A stretch of 47,045 nucleotides of DNA, from positions 84,433 to 131,477 of the forward strand of contig NZ_QXHD01000003.1 in the NCBI RefSeq assembly GCF_011009555.1, in the 5' to 3' direction. A program made the translations under genes and the position numbers. Positions 25,201-32,010 of this stretch are shown in pieces (the stretch's first letter is position 1; every line of letters begins with the position of its first letter). A model generated the notes under the pieces. That model was not told the origin of the DNA. It did not search any database and worked only from the letters and a program-made list of their open reading frames with translations. Source of the stretch: Adonisia turfae CCMR0081 (GTDB lineage Bacteria; Cyanobacteriota; Cyanobacteriia; Phormidesmidales; Phormidesmidaceae).

Positions 25201-25497
25201 CAGGCCCCCGAATACCGTCAAGTCAATGTTGAAGCCCTGATGGAACTTTCAGAACTCTTTGACCTCAACCCTGACTGGCAGGTAGACGACTATATCGTGC
25301 TCGATGTCCTCGTCGGGCACGCCGTCCGTCTCGCTTGGATCGATGGCGGCGACCATCGCGCCCATCGTTATCTTCAAGATAAAGCCAAAGCCTGGCGCTC
25401 ATTTTACCAAGATTCTCCCCACTGTTGCGCCAAATACATTGCTCGATCAATGCAGTTCTTGATTGAGCTAAACGAGGGAGAGGTATTGCCAACGTAG
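22264..25497 (+). CDS. GH15-like / phosphorylase b kinase alpha-beta-like protein
   Basis: 1077 residues. The N-terminal 400 residues resemble GH15 glucoamylase-type and phosphorylase-kinase regulatory subunits: [87 protein letters not shown], and [15 protein letters not shown]. The remaining 650 residues, also in the eukaryotic alpha/beta subunits, have no motif I can name. Cyanobacteria commonly encode this long protein; its substrate or regulatory role in glycogen or glucan metabolism is not established from sequence. It stands alone, with a nearly perfect 40-base hairpin just after the stop. Confidence 0.85.
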   Translation: [1077 protein letters not shown]

Positions 25498-25520
25498 TAT
25501 TTTGCAAAATTGTTTTTGGC

Positions 25521-25560
25521 AATGGTGTAGGGGCGTTCCGTGGAATGCCCCTACACCATT
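25521..25560. repeat. GTAG-type palindrome, 19-bp stem
   Basis: AATGGTGTAGGGGCGTTCC pairs with its complement on the right arm with one G/T mismatch. It begins 23 bases after the GH15-like stop and ends 60 bases before gatB, so it can serve as a terminator between them. It is another GTAGGGGC family member. Confidence 0.7.
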
Positions 25561-25620
25561 GCCCCCAATCTCCCGCCAGCCGCTACAATAGGACACGTTC
25601 TATTTCACCCACTGTCCACT

Positions 25621-27111
25621 ATGACCGCTGCGGCACCTGCAAAGACCGAGTACGAAGCCGTCATTGGCTTAGAGATCCACTGCCAACTCAGCACCAATAC
25701 GAAAATTTTCACCCCCAGCTCAGCGGAGTTTGGGGCAGATCCCAACACCCACATTGACCCCATCACCGTGGGCATGCCTGGGGTATTACCGGTGCTCAAT
25801 GAAAAGGTTTTGGAATATGCGGTCAAAACAGGCCTGGCTTTGAATTGCCAGATTGCACCCTATAGCAAGTTCGACCGTAAGCAATACTTCTATCCTGACT
25901 TGCCGAAGAACTACCAAATTTCCCAGTACGACCTGCCCATTGCTGAGCATGGTTGGATTGAGATAGAACTGGTGGATAAAAAAAGCGGCAATGTAGAACG
26001 CAAGAAAATCGGCATTACCCGTCTACACATGGAAGAAGACGCCGGTAAGTTGGTCCATGCCGGTAGCGATCGCCTTGCAGGTTCCACATATTCATTGGTG
26101 GACTACAACCGAGCAGGCGTTCCCCTCGTCGAAATCGTCTCTGAACCTGATTTGCGCACGGGCAAAGAAGCCGCTGAGTATGCCCAGGAAGTCCGCCGCA
26201 TTGTTCGCTACCTGGGCGTTGGCGACGGCAACATGCAGGAAGGCTCGCTCCGTTGCGATGTCAATATTTCCATCCGCCCCAAAGGTCAAGAAGCCTTTGG
26301 GACCAAGGTGGAAATCAAAAACATGAACTCCTTCAGCGCCATTCAAAAGGCGATTGATTACGAAATTGAGCGTCAGACAGAAGCAGTTGAAAGTGGCGAC
26401 GAAGAGATTGTTCAAGAAACCCGTCTGTGGGATGAAAGCACCCAGGTTACTAAGAGCATGCGCTCTAAGGAAGGTTCTAGCGACTACCGCTATTTCCCAG
26501 AGCCTGACTTGCCTCCCATTGAGGTGTCAAAAAAGCAGCTCGAAACTTGGAAAGCTGCGCTACCTGAGCTGCCCGCCGATAAACGTCATCGCTATGAAAC
26601 TGATCTAGGCCTGTCTGCATATGACACCCGTGTGTTGACAGATGATAGTTCTATTGCCAACTACTTTGAGCGCACCATTGCCACTGGTGCTGATGCAAAA
26701 GTATCTGCCAACTGGGTCATGGGCGATATCGCTGGTTACCTCAATGCTGAGAAGCTATCCATTGGCGATATTGGGTTAACCCCTGAAGGGCTGGGTGAAA
26801 TGGTAACTCTGATTAGCTCCGGCACCATTAGCAATAAAATTGGTAAAGATCTTCTGCCCACCTTACTCAAGGAAGGTGGTTCACCTAAGGCCATCGTCGA
26901 AGAAAAAGGCCTCGTCCAGATTTCTGACCCTGCTGCCATTGAAGCCATCATCGATGAAGTCATGGCAGATAACCCAGATGAATTAGCCAAGTATCGTGCT
27001 GGCAAGAAGAAGCTGCAAGGTTTCTTTGTGGGTCAGGTCATGAAGCGCTCCGGTGGAAGAGCAGATCCTAAATTGACCAATCAGTTACTCGGCAAAAAGC
27101 TAAATGGGTAG
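25621..27111 (+). CDS. gatB: Asp-tRNA(Asn)/Glu-tRNA(Gln) amidotransferase subunit B
   Basis: 496 residues from ATG 25621, which begins [23 protein letters not shown]; a GTG at 25540 would extend it into the palindrome and is unlikely. Signature segments: [43 protein letters not shown] and [14 protein letters not shown], followed by the C-terminal YqeY-like helical domain ending [15 protein letters not shown]. With GatA and GatC it converts misacylated Glu-tRNA(Gln), and in many bacteria Asp-tRNA(Asn). Length is normal. Confidence 0.97.
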   Translation: MTAAAPAKTEYEAVIGLEIHCQLSTNTKIFTPSSAEFGADPNTHIDPITVGMPGVLPVLNEKVLEYAVKTGLALNCQIAPYSKFDRKQYFYPDLPKNYQISQYDLPIAEHGWIEIELVDKKSGNVERKKIGITRLHMEEDAGKLVHAGSDRLAGSTYSLVDYNRAGVPLVEIVSEPDLRTGKEAAEYAQEVRRIVRYLGVGDGNMQEGSLRCDVNISIRPKGQEAFGTKVEIKNMNSFSAIQKAIDYEIERQTEAVESGDEEIVQETRLWDESTQVTKSMRSKEGSSDYRYFPEPDLPPIEVSKKQLETWKAALPELPADKRHRYETDLGLSAYDTRVLTDDSSIANYFERTIATGADAKVSANWVMGDIAGYLNAEKLSIGDIGLTPEGLGEMVTLISSGTISNKIGKDLLPTLLKEGGSPKAIVEEKGLVQISDPAAIEAIIDEVMADNPDELAKYRAGKKKLQGFFVGQVMKRSGGRADPKLTNQLLGKKLNG

Positions 27112-27359
27112 ACTGGACGTGTTGTTGATGGGCGGTTATCCTGTTTCAGGACATTGAAAAGCGCCTATCGTAGGCTCTAGGCTCGCATTTAGGGTTTTAA
27201 GGATGGTCAAAAACGTCCACATAATGGTTTGAGCCACTGACTTTACACTGACTTCATACTTGTAAAGTTCTAGCAAGATTCGCAAAAAAACTGAATAGGG
27301 GGTTACACCCCACATCCCATCCGTGGCATACTATGTTAAGTAGATGCACCCTGATGGTT

Positions 27360-27386
27360 GGAGAGCTTGTAGCTCTCCTTTTTTTT
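27360..27386 (+). terminator. Rho-independent terminator
   Basis: Stem GGAGAGCT/AGCTCTCC with loop TGT and eight Ts. It lies 249 bp after gatB, far for a simple gatB terminator, so it may end a separate short transcript. A possible -10 (TACTAT at about 27329-27334) lies upstream of it. Confidence 0.75.
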
Positions 27387-27671
27387 GAGTATTTTTTGGC
27401 GGCAAAAGTTTTTTTAGATATAGGATTTTTGTCGCAGCGGCAGCCCCCTGCTGTACTCAAACCTCTCACCCTAAAGAATAGGTTCTCGATCGCTACAGAG
27501 GTTAACAGAGAACTCTTTTAGGGTTATTCCTCGGGTAGAATTTAACTAATCCTTAAGGTTTCATTGTGTGAAGACTTCAGTTATGGGGTGCTCAACAATG
27601 ACACCTATGTGTGAAATCTATCTATAACGAGCACGTTATGCTGCATTTTTCTAGCCCCAAAGGTATGCATT
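27387..27671. other. Gene-free stretch between two terminators
   Basis: No conserved ORF. The longest small reading frame noticed is 14 codons (MGCSTMTPMCEIYL, about 27582-27626). Because it ends at a strong terminator on the plus strand with no protein gene before it, it could encode a small RNA; I recognise no known family. Confidence 0.4.
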
Positions 27672-27699
27672 AGGCACGGGAATTTTCCTGTGCCTTTTT
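27672..27699 (+). terminator. Rho-independent terminator
   Basis: Stem AGGCAC/GTGCCT extended by GG/CC around a short A/T loop, followed by TTTTT. It lies 53 bp before the next gene start and has no protein gene immediately upstream. Confidence 0.7.
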
Positions 27700-27751
27700 A
27701 GTATCTACGGCTAGGGCAGCTTTAAGCCTTTTGATATCTCTCAGAATCACC

Positions 27752-28093
27752 ATGACTTATAACTTTGACATCGTCGGAGTCTCTCCAGTTTGGAATTTCT
27801 TTAAACATCAGCAGTATGTAGAGCAGTCGCCTAATCGCAGCTGTGCTTATTTGGGTAGCTACGAGTGCACCCTGGATGGCTTTATTGAGGCGACATCGCT
27901 GATCTATAAAAAGCCGGATTGGGATTGGGATAAGGTTGTCAGTGAAATGGTAACCTTTTGGTTAAATGCTGGGGATCATGTGAGCCAGTGGAAGAAAGAG
28001 TTGGCCCAGGCCGAAGAGACCAGTTTGCTTGTGGGTCGAATAGCGAATTTTCAGAGTTTACGTACCGAATTTGAAGGATTAATCGAAAATTGA
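27752..28093 (+). CDS. Small conserved cyanobacterial protein of unknown function
   Basis: 113 residues from ATG 27752 (a TTG at 27731 would add seven). It is acidic and rich in aromatic residues (SPVWNFFKHQQYVEQSP, YKKPDWDWDKVVSEMVTFWLN, HVSQWKKEL). No membrane segment, signal or catalytic motif is visible. The composition suggests a compact soluble protein. It is followed directly by a strong hairpin and has no operon partner. I recall similar short proteins only in cyanobacteria, without function. Confidence 0.7.
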   Translation: MTYNFDIVGVSPVWNFFKHQQYVEQSPNRSCAYLGSYECTLDGFIEATSLIYKKPDWDWDKVVSEMVTFWLNAGDHVSQWKKELAQAEETSLLVGRIANFQSLRTEFEGLIEN

Positions 28094-28097
28094 ACGC

Positions 28098-28138
28098 ATC
28101 CCTCCGTAGGAGGAGGCTTGTCCCCCCTACGGAGGGAT
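28098..28138. repeat. Palindromic repeat or terminator after the small gene
   Basis: Stem ATCCCTCCGTAGG/CCTACGGAGGGAT of 13 bp, with AACGCAT just outside each arm. It starts a few bases after the stop at 28093. No T-run follows. The rest of the gap to 28412 holds no recognised feature. Confidence 0.6.
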
Positions 28139-28412
28139 CAAACGCATGTATGCCAAGAGATGCATCGCCTTCAAAAGATCAAAGCTTACCCTAAATGTTT
28201 TACTTGCTTCGTTTCTCTTACAGCCCATAGAATTCAACAACGTGTGCAAATTGTCTTAACAATCTGAGATATTTGGCTTACGTTATATGTCCGTATAAAG
28301 CCACGACTTCACGTATCAAACATTACGTAAAAATTCAGGGTATTTTCGCAGTTTTTATCCAACTCAGCTCAGAATTAGCGGAGACTAGAGTCATGTCAAC
28401 GAATTAAATGCC

Positions 28413-28619
28413 ATGTCTCTAGATGAATTTGAGCAGTATTATCGCGAAATGATGGGCAATGCCCTTAATCAGCTTCAGCGAGTAACACTGCTTTCATCAA
28501 ACCTGCAAGGAACCGTAGAAGAGATTAGTGTCTCTTTGCAACAACTCAGCCGCACAACAGAAGAATTTATTAGCGATCAGCGCCAAAAACCTGATGATGA
28601 GCCAGGTTCTGAGTCTTGA
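28413..28619 (+). CDS. Small coiled-coil protein
   Basis: 68 residues. The middle (NALNQLQRVTLLSSNLQGTVEEISVSLQQLSRTTEEFI) has a heptad-like pattern of Leu, Val and Ile, suggesting a coiled coil; the tail is acidic. No function is known to me. Its 3' end overlaps the convergent response-regulator gene by 43 bp, immediately before the 15-bp minisatellite. Confidence 0.6.
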   Translation: MSLDEFEQYYREMMGNALNQLQRVTLLSSNLQGTVEEISVSLQQLSRTTEEFISDQRQKPDDEPGSES

Positions 28620-29212
28620 CCCTTCCTCTCGTGCCTCCCCCGCTCTTGGGAGGCCCGCTCTTGGGAGGCTCTCTCCTGGGAGGCCCTCTCCTGGGAGGCC
28701 CTCTCCTGGGAGGCCCTCTCCTGGGAGACATTCTCCTCAGGGGTTCTCTCCTCAGGGGCTCTCTCCTGAGAGACATTCTCCTGGGAGGCATTCTCCTGGG
28801 AGAGCCTCTCGTAAGAAATAGGTTTGGGTGGCAGCTTTAACAAAGAGAGAATTTTGCTGTTGAGGGTGACTGGCAAAATAGGTTTAACCATATAGTCGGT
28901 TGCTCCAGCTGCTAATGCCCTGCGACGATCAGCTTGAAACGCATAGCCACTGACAACCAAAATAGGGATGGCGTGAAATTGGGCATGGTTTCGAATTGCC
29001 TGGATCAGCGTGACTCCATCTATGTGAGGTAGCTTGATATCTAGCAATACCAAATGGGGTAAAAACTCCTGCATAATCTCAATACAGTTGTTGCCATCAA
29101 CCAGTGGCAATACCCGGTAGCCACATTGCTCTAAAAAGTCTGCAAACAACACACGGTTACCATAATCATCTTCGATCAGTAATATACGGCGTTGCTCTTC
29201 TGGAAAATTCAT
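28577..29212 (-). CDS. Response regulator (REC domain) with repetitive SQERA tail
   Basis: 211 residues. Residues about 9-125 are a complete receiver domain: the acidic pair in ILLIEDDYGN, the phospho-acceptor Asp in LVLLDIKLPH, the switch Ser in ILVVSGYA, and Lys in YMVKPI. There is no DNA-binding output domain. Instead the last 80 residues are low-complexity, with successive pentapeptides of SQERA/SQENV/PEERT type encoded by 15-bp tandem repeats. It is the shape of a CheY-like or PatA-like single-domain regulator with an added charged tail. Histidine kinase partner not in view. Repeat number may vary between strains. Confidence 0.88.
   Translation of the reverse strand: MNFPEEQRRILLIEDDYGNRVLFADFLEQCGYRVLPLVDGNNCIEIMQEFLPHLVLLDIKLPHIDGVTLIQAIRNHAQFHAIPILVVSGYAFQADRRRALAAGATDYMVKPILPVTLNSKILSLLKLPPKPISYERLSQENASQENVSQERAPEERTPEENVSQERASQERASQERASQERASQERASQERGRHERKGQDSEPGSSSGFWR
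28643..28807. repeat. 15-bp minisatellite, 11 units
   Basis: Eleven consecutive 15-bp units, consensus CTCCTGGGAGGCCCT on the plus strand, with variants (CTCCTCAGGGG.., ..GAGACATT). Units at 28673, 28688 and 28703 are identical. Because 15 is divisible by 3, several frames stay open on both strands; only the minus-strand frame of the response regulator is supported. Confidence 0.9.
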
Positions 29213-29505
29213 AAGCAGTTGCAGCGCACTTGCAGGCTAATCAACATTGATTGGCAGATGTAACATTTACAAGACCCGGTTGAAACAAATCTCTTAATGG
29301 TTGAACTAGGACCTCATTTGACAGGACACAGTAATGATTTGCTGTGTTGCTATATACGTACGAATACTGGGCTCCATTTTTTCGTCGTATAAATCATACC
29401 CATACGTGTCATAAAAATACTTGGTACACCTAAGGATAATCACCTGTAATATCTGGGGTGTTTGAAGTGTATACGTTTAGGCTTGTTTCTTCATCAGTAA
29501 AGTTT

Positions 29506-30690
29506 CTATACACTGAATTTATTTTTTCTATTCATAAACTCAACGATGTGCTGAGCAGCCTGTTCTAAAATCTCAGGGGATTGCACGAGAGCAAAACGAA
29601 CGTAGCCTTCGCCAGATTTTCCGAACCCTCTACCCGGGGCTAGTGCTACACCAGTGGCCTCTACCAGACGCACACAAAAGTCAATGGAGTCGTTAAATTC
29701 TTCAGGGAGCCTGGCCCAAAGGTACATAGTGGCGTCAGGGCTAGGCACTGCCCAACCGTAGTGATTGAGGGCGTTAACCATGGCATCACGCCGGTTTTTG
29801 AATGTATTAACGGTGGCACGCACACAGTCCTGTGGGCCGTTTAGGGCTGCGATCGCACCCCGCAAAATTCCTTGATACTGATTAAAATCCACCGTTGCTT
29901 TGACCTGACGCAGTGCCAAAATCAGCTCTGGGTTACCAATGGCATAGGCAATGCGAAACCCCCCCATGTTGTAAGCCTTGGAAAAGCTAAAAAACTCAAT
30001 GGAGCAGGTCTTGTCTCGATCCGCTTGCAACACCGACGGCGCAGGTTTTCCATTGAAGCAATGGTCGGCGTAGGGAAAGTCATGGACCAGCACCAGGTCG
30101 TGTTTCTGGCAAAAGGCTACGGCCTCTGCAAAAAAATCAGGTGTTGCCGTTGCCGCTGTGGGATTGTGGGGATAGCTCAGCACCATTAGCCGTGCCTGGG
30201 CGATTACTGCTGTTGGGATGTCGCTAAACACGGGCAAAAAGTCTTTTTCTGCCAGTAACGGCATGGAATAAATTTGCCCGTTGGCCAGGTGAATACCCCC
30301 TGCATGGGAGGGATAGCAAGGGTCTGTCAGTAAGGCAAAATCCCCTGGATTCAAAATTGCCAGGGGTAAATGGGCCGTGCCTTCCTGGGAGCCAATGAGC
30401 GGTAGGACCTCTGTCTCTGGATCCACTGCAATACCAAACTTCTGGGTGTACCAGCGGGCGGCTGCCTGGCGAAAGGCTCGGGTACTTTCAAATAGGTTGT
30501 AACCATGGGTGATCGGGTCATGGACAGCTGTTGCGATCGCATCCAAAACATGGACTGGCGTCGGTAAATCCGAAGACCCCAGTGATAAATCTACGATTGT
30601 CTTACCTGCCGCCCGCGCCCTGCCCTTAGCTCGATCCATATCGGCAAAGACGTTGGTTTGAAGAGGGGCGAGGCGATTGGCAAATTGCAT
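29506..30690 (-). CDS. PLP-dependent class I/II aminotransferase
   Basis: 394 residues. The PLP lysine lies in FFSFSKAYNMGGFRIAYAIG. Other family marks are LSLGSSDLPTP, the Asn/Pro loop LSYPHNPTAATA, the Asp/Tyr of VLVHDFPYADHCF, and the carboxylate-binding Arg in GEGYVRFALVQ. It resembles aspartate or LL-diaminopimelate-type aminotransferases of cyanobacteria; the exact amino donor cannot be decided. Length is normal. It is followed on the same strand direction by no partner, and vipp1 lies upstream with an 87-bp gap that contains a palindromic repeat. Confidence 0.9.
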   Translation of the reverse strand: MQFANRLAPLQTNVFADMDRAKGRARAAGKTIVDLSLGSSDLPTPVHVLDAIATAVHDPITHGYNLFESTRAFRQAAARWYTQKFGIAVDPETEVLPLIGSQEGTAHLPLAILNPGDFALLTDPCYPSHAGGIHLANGQIYSMPLLAEKDFLPVFSDIPTAVIAQARLMVLSYPHNPTAATATPDFFAEAVAFCQKHDLVLVHDFPYADHCFNGKPAPSVLQADRDKTCSIEFFSFSKAYNMGGFRIAYAIGNPELILALRQVKATVDFNQYQGILRGAIAALNGPQDCVRATVNTFKNRRDAMVNALNHYGWAVPSPDATMYLWARLPEEFNDSIDFCVRLVEATGVALAPGRGFGKSGEGYVRFALVQSPEILEQAAQHIVEFMNRKNKFSV

Positions 30691-30743
30691 GGGAAAAGGG
30701 AGTGGGCAATAGTTTTATCTTAAACCCATTGCCTAATGGCTTG

Positions 30744-30768
30744 AGGGTGGGCAATGCCCACCCTACAG
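30744..30768. repeat. GGGTGGGC palindrome with CTAC end
   Basis: AGGGTGGGCA/TGCCCACCCT fold-back (30744-30764) ending in CTACAG. It matches the right-hand hairpin of the BIME-like element at 19937-20033. It lies between vipp1 and the aminotransferase gene. Confidence 0.65.
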
Positions 30769-30777
30769 ATGGTCCAA

Positions 30778-31554
30778 TTATAAATTGTCCAATTCTTGCT
30801 TCAATGCCTCTAACTCGGCATCAACAGCTTTATTAACCGGAGCATCTACTGGCTGCTGGGCGTCAGCGGGGGGCAGAGCTTCCTGATTAACGGAACCACC
30901 CGACAGCTGGGCTTTCATGGCCGCCAGTTCTGAATCGACATCGCTGCCTGCTTCTAAGCTCGCAAACTGACCTTCGAGGTCGGCACCGGCTAGCTCGGCA
31001 GCGGCCTGGCCACGGGCTTCCATCTCAAGGATTTTTTCTTCCATGCGCTCAAAGGCACCGACGGAGCTGTTGGTGCTGAGATTGCCCACGGTTTGCTGTA
31101 GCTTTTCGTTGGCCTTAGCCGCACTGGCACGGGCCTTGAGCATGTTTTTCTTGGTCTTATACTCAGAAATTTTGCTTTCTAGACCAATCAGATTACGCTT
31201 CAGGGTATCCACTGAAGCCGTCTGCTGGTCGAGCTGGGTCTTTAGGGCTGCCGCTGTCTCGGCATGGCTCTTTTTACGGACGAGGGCTTCACGGGCCAGG
31301 TTTTCATCACCCTTTTGCAAGGCTAGCTGGGCGCGCTGAGTCCAAACGTTAGCTTCTGACTGAGCTTTTTCCTGCTGCTGCTCCACCCGCTTTTTGCTTG
31401 CGATCGCACCTGCCACAGCCTGGCGCATTTGTACCAGATCCTCCTGCATATCCATGATGCTTTGCTCAAGAATCTTTTCAGGATCTTCGGCCTTACTTAC
31501 GGCATCGTTGACATTTGCGCGGATAAGTCGGCTAACGCGATCAAATAACCCCAT
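30778..31554 (-). CDS. vipp1: Vipp1/IM30, PspA-family membrane remodelling protein
   Basis: 258 residues from ATG 31554 (MGLFDRVSRLIRANVNDAVSKAEDPEKI), with AAGGA about 9 bases upstream; the longer frame from 31623 lacks the conserved start. The amphipathic first helix and the long coiled coil (residues 25-200) are typical. The C-terminal extension of about 35 residues ending AELEALKQELDNL distinguishes Vipp1 from PspA. It forms ESCRT-III-like rings that maintain thylakoid membranes. Confidence 0.93.
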   Translation of the reverse strand: MGLFDRVSRLIRANVNDAVSKAEDPEKILEQSIMDMQEDLVQMRQAVAGAIASKKRVEQQQEKAQSEANVWTQRAQLALQKGDENLAREALVRKKSHAETAAALKTQLDQQTASVDTLKRNLIGLESKISEYKTKKNMLKARASAAKANEKLQQTVGNLSTNSSVGAFERMEEKILEMEARGQAAAELAGADLEGQFASLEAGSDVDSELAAMKAQLSGGSVNQEALPPADAQQPVDAPVNKAVDAELEALKQELDNL

Positions 31555-32010
31555 TGGTCTTCCTTGTCCTTGATAAGTTTGTGTTTGGGTTTGAGTGCAT
31601 AGGGCGTTGATCAGACGGACCATATTACAGCACCTAATGGCACCTAGCGCTTTAGTTTTAGCACACGTTGCCGCACCACAGAGGTGTGGATAAGCGCCTA
31701 TGCATATCTTCTAGGATCTCTAAAGAAATGATATTTTCCTCAGATTTATTAAAAAATTTTAGACCTGACGGGTGTGGGCTATAGGATGACTTAGTTTTTG
31801 GGTATTAATGTAACTAAGTACATATGAAATATTCTTGATGAATGCCCCCATATATTGGGCCTGCATCTTTAATAAGTACTTATAAGCGCTTAATCGCAAA
31901 GCAATTAAGCGTATTGGAATCAGGTAAACCCAGCTTTAGCAGCGCTTGGCAACGGGTCTTGTAGCATCCACTACCTGAAGAAATTTAGCTAGTAACATTT
32001 GTCTTTTAAG
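31555..32010. other. Intergenic stretch with a hairpin and a possible gene relic
   Basis: Contains an inverted repeat CGCTTAAT/ATTAAGCG near 31887-31911. Within it, GCAAAGC..TTAAGCGTAT.GGAATCA resembles the coding sequence of the small protein at 9978 (about 10046-10069), followed by GCAGCGC as in that gene. It may be a relic of a third paralog. No intact ORF. Confidence 0.35.

Noticed and set aside
28643..28807. Regularly repeated 15-bp units resembling a CRISPR array
   Set aside because: No spacers separate the units, the unit is only 15 bp, and it codes for the response-regulator tail.
28528..28840. Plus-strand ORFs with GRPSP or LLGGP repeats through the minisatellite
   Set aside because: They are frame shadows: a 15-bp unit keeps several frames open, and only the minus-strand frame joins to a recognisable receiver domain.
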